From the NCBI GenBank assembly GCA_038503035.1, contig JAVSML010024335.1, positions 1,122,319 to 1,186,318 of the forward strand: 64,000 nucleotides of DNA, written 5' to 3'. The notes beneath the pieces were generated by a model. That model was not told the origin of the DNA, did no database searches, and saw only the letters and a list, made by a program, of their open reading frames with translations. How positions within the stretch are numbered: the stretch's first letter is position 1; every line of letters starts with the position of its first letter. The stretch is from Crocodylus rhombifer. Its lineage: Eukaryota; Chordata; Crocodylia; Crocodylidae. Positions 12,011 through 23,068 of the stretch are shown here, piece by piece. Made by a program: the position numbers and the translations under genes.

Positions 12011-12550
12011 GGAGGCATGGGGGCACTTCCATTAGTGCAACTCCTAGAGCTATGCTAATTAAAAGCACCCTGAGCATCACATTTATCAGCATCCTCATGC
12101 TGGAAAATGGTGATGGGGTGCTTTGAGCTAAAGCTCATTATGGCAAGGTGGGGCTCCCCACCTAGCTCCAGTGCTAGGTTCCCCACTTGCCTTTGGGCAC
12201 ACCACCTACCTGACTCACCTGCCACACCTTGTTCTTAATTAATTAAGATGTTACCTAAGGCAGGAGGCTGTCCATTCGTTCATTCATGCCCCAATGCCAG
12301 GGGGTGCTATCTTTGTCTCCATAACTTCCCTACACCACAGCCCAGCCCATGCTTTGCAGATGGCATCCAGTTGTTTATCTCACTTGCCCCACACTGGGCC
12401 CCAGAATCCTCCAGTCAGGGAACTGATCTGTTTATATAGGCAGCCAGGGATCAAAAATGGCTGCCGCAATCAAGCACCTGCTCGTTGCTTGGCTCAGGTC
12501 TTAAAATGACAGGCACCAACAGTGCCCTGTCACACTCATCAAACCAGCTT
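12011..12550. repeat. Old repeat sequence interrupting the gypsy protease-RT junction
   Basis: Segment 12040-12140 (TAATTAAAAGCACC, TCAGCATCCTCATGCT, AAAATGGTGATGG, AGCTAAAGCTCAT) resembles the foldback element at 52975-53290. The remainder to about 12550 contains TTAATTAATTAA and an unassigned GC-moderate stretch with TATATAGG near 12434. Class of the second half unknown. Confidence 0.4.
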
Positions 12551-12599
12551 TACTTGAATGTACCCATCCACCATTTTTTAGTTTGGCAAGAAGTGACAA

Positions 12600-13238
12600 A
12601 GATACTAGATTTAATAGGGAAGGGTAATAGAAGAATCAGAGAGTGACTGGAGCAGCCCTATTGTACCAGTTCCAAAGCCTGACAGCACAGTCAGGTTTTT
12701 CACTGACTTTCACAGGATCAATGTACTCTCAAAGTGTAATGCATATGCCTTGACTAGAACAGACAGATTGGTTGAGGGAATTGAACACACCCAGTATATA
12801 TCCACTGTGGATCTAGAGAAAGGATACTGGCAGATTCCCCTGGACCCCAGGTCCCAAGAAATTATATCCTTCACCACTCCATGGAGGCTCTCCCTTTTGG
12901 ATTCCACAGCACCCTAGTAACTTTCTATTGGTTGATAGATAGAATACTTTGGCCACATCAGCATCTGCTTACTTAGGTGATGCCATTATGTTCACCAATA
13001 TGTGGGCAGACAACTTTCAAGGAGGAAGGGTAGTTCTACAGTCCATCTGCAGTGCTGGACCTATGGTCAACCCAATTAAGTGTTACCTAGGTGAGACCAA
13101 AACTAGGTATTTTGGGTACATACTGGGCAATGACAAAAGTGTGCCTCTGATAGACAAGGTAAAGGCCCTGATACAATCCCCAGTACCCTCAACAAAAAGA
13201 TAAGTGAAATCCTTCTTACATTTGGCTAGTTAATACAA
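12600..13238 (+). pseudogene. Ty3/gypsy reverse transcriptase remnant
   Basis: The frame from about 12638 gives ESDWSSPIVPVPKPDSTVRF, TDFHRINVLSKCNAYALTR, then STVDLEKGYWQIPLDP with the motif A aspartate, and FTTPWRLSLLDSTAP (canonical TPFGL...PFGL). After a frame change the catalytic loop reads AYLGDAIMFTN at 12967-12999, so YxDD has become YLGD and the first catalytic aspartate is lost. It continues NPIKCYLGETKTRYFGYIL and VKSFLHLAS, the usual start of the connection domain, where the CR1 insertion cuts it. In an intact element this would be the RT of Pol. Confidence 0.88.
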
Positions 13239-13903
13239 TAGATTTCATAGATTTCATAGACATTAGGGCTGAAAGGGACCTCAGAAGATCATCAAGTCCA
13301 GCTCCCTGCCCCAGCAGCAGGAAGTCAGCTGGGGTCATAGGATCTCAGCAAGATAAGCATCCAAATTTCTCTTGAAGGTGTTCAGTGTGGGTGCTTGAAC
13401 CACCTCCGATGGCAGGCTATTCCAGACCTTTGGGGCTTGGATAGTAAAGAAATTCTTTCTTATGTCCAGCCTGAAATGGTTTTGCAGTAGTTTATAACCA
13501 TTTGACCCTGTCATCCCTTGGGATGCTCTGGTGAGCAATCGTTCCCCCAGATCCTGGTGAACAATCACGATAAACTTTTAGGTGGCCATCAGCTCACCCC
13601 TGAGCCTTCCCTTTTCCAGGCTAAATAGCCCCATAGCTCTCAGTCTGTCATTGTAAGGTCTGTTTTCCTGACCTTTGATCATGTGCATGCTCTTCTCTGG
13701 ACTCTTTCAAGCTTCTGCACATCCGTTTTGAATTGTGGAGTCTAACACTGGATGCAGTACTCCAGCTGCAGCCTCCCCAAGGCTGAATACAATGGGAGAA
13801 TGATGTCCCAGGATTTACTTGAGAAGCCTCTATGGATGCAAGCCAGCGTTTTGCTTGCTTTACTAGCCACAGCATCACATTAAAAGCTCATGTTCACCTT
13901 AAG
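13239..13903 (-). mobile_element. CR1 LINE insertion (5'-truncated) inside the gypsy pol
   Basis: Minus-strand CR1 tail starting at ATTTCATAGATTTCATAGAC and running 5'-ward through LDIRKNFFTIQAPKVWNSLP and GERLLTRASQGM to about 13903 (GTGAACATGAG). It is the same subfamily as 8095-9068. It sits between the gypsy VKSFLHLAS block and the RNase H region, so it entered after the gypsy element. No RT active-site region is present. Confidence 0.92.
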
Positions 13904-14475
13904 GCTCATAAAGGGTCATGTTCACTTCAGTGGCTTATTTCCAAGTTTGCAGCCCGCATAGCCCTGCTAGCTGATCTTTTTCAAAAGTGGGGTTCCTGGG
14001 TTCAATAGTCACCAGAGTGGGCAAGTATGTTCAGAGAGATAAAATGCTGACTGTGAAGTGACCCAGTCCTACATTCTCCAGATGAGGGAAAAGAATTGCT
14101 AGTGCAAACCAGTGCTTTGGAACAAGGTCTTGGGGAGGTACTTTCACAAGAATTTGAAGATGGGGAACACCCCGTCATGTACCTGAGACAGGAGCTCCTT
14201 CCCTAAGAACAAAAATATGCCATGATTGAAAAGAAGTCTATCTGTTAAATGGGCCACAGAGACCCTTTGTTATTACCTTTTGGGGAATCCATTTCTAATT
14301 AGTTACCAATCACGTGCCATTAAAATACCTGCATGCCATGAAAGAAACTAATCCTCATTTGACATGGCAGTACCTAGCTTTACATCAATTTGACTTTTAA
14401 GTATGGCACTGTCCAGGAACTTCCCACAAAAATATGGATTTCTCCTCCAGAGAGGGTGGGGGAGAGGTTGAAGAA
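13904..14475 (+). pseudogene. Gypsy RT connection and RNase H remnant
   Basis: After the CR1 insertion the gypsy pol resumes with VLSQEFEDGEHPVMYL, EQKYAMIEKK (canonical REQRYSVIEKE), then after frame shifts MKETNPHLTWQYLALHQFDF and HCPGTSHKNMDF, a form of the block that ends RNase H in this group. It then runs into a short acidic tail and a stop. Integrase normally follows but nothing resembling its HHCC or DDE motifs is visible before the tail at 14517. At least three frame changes. Confidence 0.82.
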
Positions 14476-15352
14476 GTGGAAGAGTATATCATAAGCTCCA
14501 CTCTTGGAGGGAAGGGTGTGTAACAGGCTGCAGGCTTGCATTCTGGATCAGTTAGCGGTTGGTAAGAAGTTCCCACCTGAGGGGCCTCAGCTGGCTCCAT
14601 CAATTTGCAGTAATGAGGTGAAGTGGACTGGCTAAACAGAAATAAAAGAGGAGAAAGAAGGAGGACCTAGTGGGGAAAATATTCACATAGAAAGGGAAAA
14701 CTCCTTGAAGGAAAGAGGAAGACTGTAGGGTGAGAACTAACCCATGCTTGTTAATGCTTATTGGGATTGTTTTATATCTGTGATCGAGTCCTGTGGGGAA
14801 GATTAACAAGCTTGTGTTGTTAGGCCCAGTGAAAGACTGTGTTACTAGGACCAGGTGAAATGCATGCTCATTTGTATTGTTTCTGCAGTTGGCTGAGCCC
14901 TGGGAATCAAAAGGACCCAGGGCAGTACAGCCTGTGTTTCTCATCCCAGAGAGAGACTGTGCTGCTGGGACCAGATTAAAGGACTAATTTGAGCTGGGCA
15001 GAACCAGGCTAGCCTGCCATCTGCTACAGTGCTCCTGTGATCTAACACCTCAGAGGCGACATAAAAAACCCACTTCCTCGGCTTGCTCTGGAATTGTCAG
15101 GTAGTTTAGCAGTGGGGGATGAAGACTTGGTGCCCAATCTGAATCCCTTGAAGTCCATGGAAAAATTTTAATTGATTCAGAAGGAAGCATGAACAAGTCC
15201 ATAATGATAACCTATAGGTGGAGACAAAAACAACTGATAGCTTATTTGTACCCATCTCATCCAAACACAATTGTAAAATAAAATGATGCCTTCTCTTGGT
15301 GAGTTGTGAGTACATATTTAAAAGGACACTAGAGACCATTGAGCCTAGTCAT
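14476..15352. repeat. Possible gypsy 3' region or LTR, unconfirmed
   Basis: Directly after the RNase H tail the sequence becomes non-coding (TGTGTAACAGGCTGCAGG at 14517 could be an LTR start). It contains two related blocks, AGTGAAAGACTGTGTTACTAGGACCAG near 14829 and GAGAGAGACTGTGCTGCTGGGACCAG near 14949, i.e. a degenerate duplication about 120 bp apart. No second LTR copy was found to confirm it. Confidence 0.35.
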
Positions 15353-15683
15353 TATGGCTGTGCAAAATTTTGATGGTTGTTTCATTTCATTTGGGATTTA
15401 GACATTTTGATGGTCCAAACACCAAATCCAAAATTAAATGTGGGGCTCTGAAACAGCTCCAAAATTAAATGGACCATCTGAAACATTTTGGAAATTTTCT
15501 GAAATGATTCAGATGGTTACAAAATGTTTTGAATGTTTTGGAGCTCTTTCAGATCTGTTTCGATCTCTTTCGGAACAGAAAAAGAAAGCAATGATTTTCC
15601 TGGAAAGCACTCAATACACATAAATTTATTACACACACACTCACACAGATGCACATTTTTTTCCCCAGCACACACAATATGGA

Positions 15684-18160
15684 GTGTGCTGGAAAGGCAG
15701 GTCCAGGCCTTCTGGCCAGGAAGGGAAAGGGGGGCAGAGGGAAAGCTATAAGCTTCCCCACCCCCAACTTAAACGCAACCTCATCCCTAGCACTAACAGG
15801 CATGAGGCTTCTGGTGCTGGTGGCATCAAGGAGGTGGGACCAGTGCCTACATCTGTGTCGCCTCCAATAATATCAGCTATCATCATAATCCCAGGCACCA
15901 CCAACATGACAAGCAGCACCAGCATGATGACAGTTTCTTCTACCCCCATTTCAGTTCCCAGCCTGAGCCGTCCAGTGCCAGAGATGGAGCTGCATCTGGA
16001 AGTAGGAGACCTGAGCACTGTAGCAAAAGAAATTCTGGGGACCGAGGAGACATCTGAGCTTGTGCTCCACTCCTCTCCCCTAGACCAAGGTCTCCTTCCC
16101 CAGAAGGCACTCTGGAGGAGGTTGAAATAGAGGCTGTGGAGGCAAGTGGCTCAGCTGAGTCTGGTCCTCCTGTTGTTGTGCCTCTGCCTGCTGAGGAGGG
16201 GAATCAGGCAGGATCCACACCAGCATCCCAGAAGTGAGGGGGTAGTGTGGTGTGGCATCATTTTGAGGTGACAGATGATCCCAGGTATGCTATCTGCCTG
16301 CACTGCCAATGTAAGACCAGCTAGAGCAAGGGGAAAAAAAAAAACACATGAGCACCATGGGGATGCTGATGCATCTCCACAGGAACCACCCCTTTGCCCT
16401 TGCTCCTCCTCAGCCTGGCACCAGTGGGAGTGTGCCCAAAAAGAAGTCCCCCTCTTTCTCCAAAACCTCCATTCCCCCTGAAGCAGAGGCAGGTCTGGAA
16501 CAGTAGGGGAATAATGGGGGGAAGGTGGACAAAAAGGGGGTGGGTTGCAAAGGTGAGCAAGATCACCCAGACCCAGAGCACCCAGATGCTTGTTCTGCAT
16601 GACCAGCCTTTCTCCCTAGTTTAGCGGCTAGGGTTCAGGCAGCTCATGGTGCTCATGGCCCTATCCTACCAAATGCCTGCACGCACCACCTTCAGCAGGA
16701 TGGCAGTGCCCTCCCTGTATGTTGCATGCAGGAAGTACTTGAGGCAGGAGCTGTGCAAGGCAGGTCCACAGGTAGCCTTGCAATTCATCTTGAATTTCTG
16801 GAGGAGCCGGGGTGGAGATCATGTCTACCCCTCCTTCACAGGGCACTGGTGCCATCAGTCAGGCCATCAGTGGGCTCTCCTTCAAGCAGAGGTGATGGAT
16901 GAGTCCCACACGACAAGGGAGATAATCAGGGTCAGGAACTGCATGGTGCAGGGGTGACTCATTGGGCAGAGTGAGCTCACCTGTGGCTTCATGGTCACCA
17001 ACAATGGGGCCAATATGGTCAAGGTGGTTCGAGATACCAACTTTGTTGGCATCCGCTGTGTGCCATACAAGTTCCACCTCATAGTCAGGGACACCTTGGA
17101 GGAGGACAGGGCTGCTGGAGATGGTGGTCTCATAAATGACCAGCTCATTTCAAAGTGCAGGAGGTGGCATGCTAGTTCCACTGCAGCATCAAGGGGGCAA
17201 GATGCTGTTGGACAAACAGGCAGATCTGAACATCCCACAGCACAAAATCATCCAGGATGTGGAGACTCAGTGGAACTCCACATACCTCATGCTGGAAAGG
17301 CTGGTGGAGCAACAGAAGGCCATCCATGAGATGGTCTTGCTTGGGGAGATTGGGATCAGAGGCCCACTTAACAAAACAGCGTGGGATACCATGTTCCAAA
17401 TCTTGGTGTTCCTCAAACCATTCCTCGAGGCCACTGAGACCATCAATGCTGGTGTTGCATTCTTTAGCCAGGTGATCCCCATAGTGAAGGAACGTGAGAA
17501 CCAAATGGAGACCTTCCAGGGGATCAATATCCTTGGTAGGGGCAGGCCACTGTCACTGTCACCAGAGGTGCATGCACCAGTGAAGCAGCTGGGGGAGGGC
17601 ATCAAGAAATGTCTGGATCCATTGCAGTCCAATACGGTCCACATGCTGGTGTCCATATGTGACTCAAGGGTGAAGGGGAGCATGTGCAGCACCAAAACCC
17701 TAGTTAACTGGATGGAGGTGCTCGTGAACAGAGTCCAGGAGGCATAAAGGCACAGACAGAGGATGTGGAAGAGGGGGATCCACTTTCCTGTGCCAGCACT
17801 CTCACCAGCCTGGCTTCAATGGGGGGGGGGTCCAGATGGACCAGACCCCAGCATCAGGCTGGTAGCACCAAGGCATCAGTGGCTACCTATCTCAGTGAGG
17901 ATGTGGTGCTGCTGGACTGCGACCCCTTGGCCTACTGGGGAACTCACAGCCAGATGTGGCAGGATCTGGTCACAGTTGCTTGAGGACATCTGGCCTGTCC
18001 ACTGACCAGTGTTCCAAGTGAGAGGGTGTTCAGCATTGCTGGGGGTGTTGTGACACCCCACAACACCTCCTTGGATCCTGGTTTGGTGGAACAGTTGGTG
18101 TTCCTGAAGGTGAATCTCCCACTGCTGGGTTTCCCCAAGCTCCACTTGCAGATGGAGTGA
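15684..18160 (+). pseudogene. hAT transposase with N-terminal BED zinc finger, broken
   Basis: An intact protein would bind the element ends through a BED finger and cut them with an RNase H-like core. Seen in order: an acidic N-terminal stretch (to about 16140); a BED finger at 16246-16345 (SVVWHHFEVTDDPRYAICLHC, with the His pair in another frame after an A11 run); SHTTREIIRVRNCMVQG; FMVTNNGANMVKVVRDTNF at 16988-17044; PQHKIIQDVETQWNSTYLML at 17238-17297, the conserved RW-type block with Q for R; LVFLKPFLEATETI; and the hAT-C dimerisation domain CPLTSVPSERVFSIAGG to LVFLKVNLPLLG at 17996-18115. The family's TDNG aspartate at 17000 is Asn. Several stops and frame changes make it a pseudogene. 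Longest open stretches are 203 and 148 codons. Confidence 0.88.
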
Positions 18161-18212
18161 GTGTCACCCTCGTCAACCTGTCTGCACCCATTTCCATTTT
18201 TTTTTTTTATTA

Positions 18213-18580
18213 TCGTTTAATGCCCTGCTCTTGGAGCTGGAAGCAACACTCACTGTATCACCAACCAGGAGGGGAAGAACATGTGCCTGCTGAGCTTGGT
18301 CCTTATGCCAGGATGAACTTGGAGGTATGGGCTGGAGCTATGGGGAAGGAGGAGGGCCCAGGTCCTGGGCATGACCACCAGTGGGACTGCTGGCATCATG
18401 ACAGCCTCAGGAAATGCGAGGACCAAGGATCTCCCTGGTGAAAAGCAGGTAGGAGGTGCCTTATAACTTCCAGCCACTACATGCACAGTCTTGGCTAGGG
18501 AAAGCCCAGACCCCTCAGATCTTTGAGAGCCCTCAGGCTTGCTGGTTGCAGTGGAGTTTTGAGGCTCTAGGTGAGCTCAG
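18213..18580 (+). repeat. Internal duplication in the hAT element, copy A
   Basis: Matches 19227-19610 in order: GTTTAATGCCC, GGAGCTGGA, AGGGGAAGAACAT, CTGCTGAGCT, AGGAACTTGGAGGTAT-like block, CAGGAAATGC, GGACCAAG, CTCCCTGGTGAAA and GCTTGCTGGTTGCAGTGG. Divergence suggests an old event. Confidence 0.75.
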
Positions 18581-18869
18581 CTTAGCTGCCTGGGATGCCA
18601 TCTGTGAGGCATGGGCTTTTGGCTTTAAAACCCTTCATCAGCCTGAGGAAGCATCTAGTTGCTGTGTGCGTGCTGTTCCTGGATGGAAGGAATAGTAAAA
18701 AAGCTAGCGGCTACAACTTGGCTGACATCTGACTCCCCAGGTACCTTTCCACTTCTACTTGCTACATCCACTTTGCCCCTACCCCAGCCTGTCTCTCACC
18801 CCTTGACGCCTCCATTTCCATTTTCACTGACTGGCTTTCTTGCCTGCATTGCATGCCAGCCTCTGGCTT

Positions 18870-19100
18870 CTTTGGTATTCTTTCTACCCAGGAAGAGCAC
18901 ACACACACCAACTAGGTGCTTTCTCAGCCTGATAAAGGATTTTTAAACCCAACATCTTGCAAAGTAGAATTTATCCAGCTGTTCTAATAAAAGAACTAAT
19001 AAAAAATTTAATAAACTGGTCTTATAAAAGATATCAGATTGGCCATAAGAACCTTGTCTGGGCTATGTCCATGGCTACAATCTATACCCCTTAACACACA
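18870..19100 (+). repeat. Interspersed repeat shared with 38935-39130
   Basis: Shares CCAGGAAGAGCAC, TCTAATAA, AGATATCAGATT and CTTGTCTG with the 38.9 kb copy, in the same order. It sits inside the hAT element. The family is common in reptile sequence as I recall it, but I cannot name it with certainty. Confidence 0.5.
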
Positions 19101-19117
19101 CAAGTGACATGAGTTTT

Positions 19118-19920
19118 GCTTTCAGCAGTTTGAGGTGCAGTTTCACAAAAAGCCCTGCACCACTCTTCCTGAAACCTGCCTCATACCCGCATGAGGGGCT
19201 ATGTATATGGCAGGAGATGTGCCAGTGAGGACGGCCATTTAATGCCCCACTGTCAGAGCTGGAGGCAGCAGTTCAGTTTCTCAACAATCAGCAGGGGAAG
19301 AACATCTCCCTGCTGAGCTCCTGGGCCAGGAAGAACTTGGAGGTATAAGGGCTGGGGCTATAAGGGGAGGAGGAGGCCCCACATCATCCTGGCATGACCT
19401 AAAACTGCACTCTGCCAGGGTAGGGAGGCCTGGGTGGGACTGTTGGTGGCATGGCAGCCCCAGGAAATGCTAGGACCAAGAACCTCCCTGGTGAAAGGCA
19501 GGTAGGAGCAGGAGGCACCTGATAACCTCCAGCCACTGCACAGTCCTTGCTGGGAAAAGCCCATACCTGTAAGATTCTTGAGAAGCATGAAGCTTACTGG
19601 TTGCAGTGGCATTGTGAGGGTGAGAACAGTGGCTAGCATGCCTGCAGTTTTCACCCTGCTGTGCCTTATCATGCATACAGTCATACATGTTATGAGTTTT
19701 GTTTGTCAGCAGTTTGAGGTGCAGTTTCCCAGAACCCCCCACACCTATCTCCTTGAAACCTGGCAGGCTTCATGGCCTCATTCCTGCAGTTTTCATCCTA
19801 CTCTGCCTTCACACATGCATAAAATGAGTTTTGCTTTAAAAAGTTTGAGGTGCATTTTCCTAGAAACACTTGTACCTATGTCCTTGAAACTTGGCAGGCC
19901 TCATAGTCTCAGAAGAGGTG
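19118..19920 (+). repeat. Three copies of a hAT subterminal motif
   Basis: GAGTTTTG(C/T)TT...AGTTTGAGGTGCA(G/T)TTTC followed by CCTTGAAAC(C/T)TGGC occurs at about 19111-19190, 19694-19775 and 19828-19905. A minus-strand copy lies at about 31060-31140 in the non-autonomous element, linking the two. Confidence 0.7.
19227..19610 (+). repeat. Internal duplication in the hAT element, copy B
   Basis: Second copy of the block at 18213-18580. It contains ATTTAATGCCCCACTGTCAG, CAGCAGGGGAAGAACATC, GAAGAACTTGGAGGTATA and GAAAGGCAGGTAGGAG. Confidence 0.75.
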
Positions 19921-20240
19921 AGCATCCCTGCAAGGTTTATCTGAATCAGGCAAGGAATGACAAAGTTATAGGCAGTTTTGTGATTCCCCATTATAGCCTA
20001 TGGCCAAAACACCATTGAAATTCCAAAACTGCTCCAAAACAGTTTGGGCCCAAACGAAACGGGACAGTGATTCAAAACACTGAAATTAATCACTATCCCT
20101 CCAAAATGCCGAATCCAAAGTGAAACGAAATAAAATAGCCATTTCAGACAACGCTATGAAACACCAAAATGAAACACTGTCCCTCTGAAACGCTGAATCC
20201 GAAATGAAATGCAGGCGTTTCACACAGTCCTACTGGTGAT

Positions 20241-22680
20241 CACCATGGGGAAGTGCACCTTTCCCAGCCACTCTTAGGATCTCCATCTTGGGCATGATTT
20301 TTGCCATATGCTGGGAGCTGCCCAAGGGAGCTCTATATCTAGGCCCTAACACTCACTGGGAGGAAGATAGCAGGAGATCTGTGTTTCTTGGCAGTGGTCT
20401 TGGGTGGCACAGAGATAGAGTATATATGTTCTTGATCATAGAGTGGCTTGATTGATAACTAGGCCTGAATGCTGGTAAGAACAAGATATACATATGTAAA
20501 AAGGCATCTAGGAATGTTTAACATTTGGGTGTGTAAATTATGTGTCCTTATCCATAATGTATTTCTCTAAGATGGTTAACAGTCAATATCATGCCAAAAG
20601 ACTTCATTCAAAGTTTGAAAATAAGACATCTATGCACATGCATAGGCTTGTTTTAATACAAAATAATTTGGCACTAATAATAGTCATCAGAAATAAAATA
20701 TTTTTAACAGTATCAAATAGCTAGTGCATAAATTTAGAAACAGGAAGAAGAAATAGGGTATAAAGACAAAACCGCTGCATTCTATAAACTGTTTTAAAAA
20801 GCAAAAAAAATGATGGAATGAGGGAGAATCTTGCAAGCAACTATAATTTCTGCAAATGTGTTGCTTCTGAAAACTAGCAAAGTGCTGACTGCCTGATTTT
20901 GTGGCCCAAACAGTATTATTATCTTGATATCCATGTCTTGTAGTTGCACTTGCTTTGTGCATTTAATCTGCACAGTAACTTATTTAAATTCAACTCTTAA
21001 CACTCGCAAGTATGTTAAAGGCAAGATCAGACTCCTGTACCTTGTCAGATAGCTAGAAACAACTATAATGAATCTGTTAAAATGGAAGTTGTACTGTGTA
21101 CCTCTTGCACTATTCACTTCTATTTTTCTGTTGTTCTATATGCCACTATTTGAGTATGATTGATCAATGATCAGCATATTGCAGATTTAGTTACATTAAA
21201 GATAATGATCTAGCAAAACATTGTTCTTATGCAAGTTTTCAGTTCAAGAAGCTTTTGCTGAAAGATAGAAAATTAATCTTCAAGCAGACCATGTAGGAAG
21301 CAGGTGTTCAAGTGACACACAGATTGGTGACATCAGTAATTACACAGTCTTGTTTTTTTAGCATTTTAATACCAGTATGGGGATGTGGGTGTGGAAGGTA
21401 AGGCATTGAAATTCTTCTATCTGTAACAGATGGATGTCTTCAAAAAATTGTGATGCTTCTCAAGAAAACCCTTCACGTATAATGAACATTCCACCATTAA
21501 GATCTGTTCAGCTGGGTGGCAATGTGGCCTAAAATAGCTACAGCCATCTGTATTTGAGAAGTCACTGTATAATGTAAAATGCTGTACCAATTTATATTTT
21601 TCTGTCTGAGAAATAAAAATAAAGGAACATCCTCTTCAAAACTTACACTCAGAAAGCTAACTCACTGTTCATTTTATATTTTGCCATCTGATGCCTATTA
21701 TTTATTATCTCTGAGAATTTTGTTTTCAAAACTTTCTGTTATTTAATATAAAACATAACATCTATATTTAAAAATTGCATATGTGAGTCTAAATACATTG
21801 GATTGTAATACTGAAAATACATACTTCAGTAATATAAATCGGGAACAACACAGGGAAAAATATAAGGACATTTTAGCATAGGCTTAAATAGGTTCTAGAA
21901 ACACTTCAACAATTTGGTACACAGTTCTAAAAATCTGTTAGCAATTATTTCCAGTTATGCAAAATCTACATAAAAATGTGGTCTAATAAATGTGGATTAA
22001 TTTGTAATTGTTACGGATTATTTACACTTTGGTGCTGAAGTCCACTTAGGTCTCAATAAGTGAAATAGGATGTGATCCCCCCCTCCCCGCAGAGATCTGG
22101 TCATCACTTCAACAAATAACATTTTTTTTTATGTTTAGATCTATTAAGAAGTGAAATCAGCATGCATTTTAGGACTCTCAGGGTTCTCTTCTTACTTTGT
22201 TATTTGACTTTCAATATACTAAAGGCATTCAACTTAAGGGTAGCAGAATCTGCCTCAACTGTAGCATACCATTCCAATAACACCCGCAAATAGCTTCTAT
22301 TTAATTTTTCTGCAATTCATACATTAAGAGCTTGACTTAATGCCAATGCTTATTGAAAGGTATATTTTGATTTCAAAGAGTATTGGATTGGGGACTAATT
22401 CTAGCTAAGAGCATGCACCTGGCTTGTCAGACTAAGTCACATCTCCCCATTCATCTAACTATGAATCAAAAGCTTGAATGTTGATGCCTATATATCTATA
22501 GATTCTTGGCACATTAAATGATAAATCCATTTTAATTCAGTGCTTATCCTTAAGATAAACTGCTTGATTTTCAATTACTCCAAGTCTCCTTTGCATTGCA
22601 TTGACAGCATATTTTTGTCCTTAAAGCAATAGGATTATACTTTTCCCTTTATGCCCCTGAAACACTTTATATCTATTGTG
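20241..22680. other. AT-rich intergenic sequence, no gene seen
   Basis: No coding, RNA or named repeat similarity recognised. The first 200 bp may continue the sequence interrupted by the hAT insertion at 15352. Confidence 0.5.
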
Positions 22681-23068
22681 CAATTAACTGGTTAATTGCA
22701 CAGTAAATTTACACACGCAAAGTAGTGTCTACACAATAAATTTGGCCTATGAGCCACAACGTTGTTGCATGCAAAAAGCAGAACATTTTTATAGCTGTTT
22801 TCTGTCAAGATTTAATTTGAACATGTGGGATGTCACACACAGGATGATAGTGTTTGGCCAGGTCCTCCACTAACCCAGAGTATACTCCCTCCCTCATCCC
22901 TTTCCCTGGGACTTATACTTCACTTCATTGTCCCAGGGTGCAGTAGCAGGAGATGTCAGGATTCAGTGCCCCTCCTGCTTCTTCAAAAAGATATTAACAT
23001 CTCTCTGTGGGTGCATCTACATGCGACATTTACTGTGGAGCTACCAAATTAATTCCATGGTAAAGTCT
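22681..23068. repeat. Possible small TIR element, Harbinger-like ends
   Basis: Left part TGCACAGTAAATTTACACACGC at about 22696 and right part GCATCTACATGCGACATTTACTGTGGAG at about 23012-23040 are rough inverted counterparts around ACAGTAAAT. The boundaries are not resolved. Confidence 0.35.

Larger units (their letters stand above)
11495..15350 (+). mobile_element. Decayed Ty3/gypsy LTR retrotransposon, interrupted
   Basis: Pieces in element order on the plus strand are a gag zinc knuckle and protease (11633-11945), RT (12600-13238), RT connection plus RNase H (13904-14475), and a possible LTR-like tail (about 14517 onward). They are separated by a CR1 tail and an older repeat (11944-12550) and by a CR1 insertion (13240-13903). 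The 5' end is cut by the CR1 rearrangement at 11490. I see no integrase similarity. The tail flank is interrupted at 15353 by the hAT element. Confidence 0.75.
15353..20232 (+). mobile_element. Long hAT DNA transposon with BED-finger transposase (dead)
   Basis: Left end TATGGCTGTGC at 15353 and right end CACACAGTCCTA at 20232 are imperfect inverted repeats of the TAGGGCTGTGC type. Flanking 8-mers CTAGTCAT (15345-15352) and CTGGTGAT (20233-20240) match at 6 of 8, as expected for an old hAT target duplication. The coding part covers roughly 15684-18160. The 3' part holds an internal duplication (18213-18580 and 19227-19610), a transposon/SINE-like insertion near 18880-19100 and three copies of a subterminal motif. 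The terminal 200 bp on each side are rich in GAAAC/GTTTC motifs. Confidence 0.8.

Noticed and set aside
12161..12550. Solo LTR with a TATATAGG promoter
   Set aside because: No paired copy, no TG...CA ends and no target duplication found; left as unassigned repeat.
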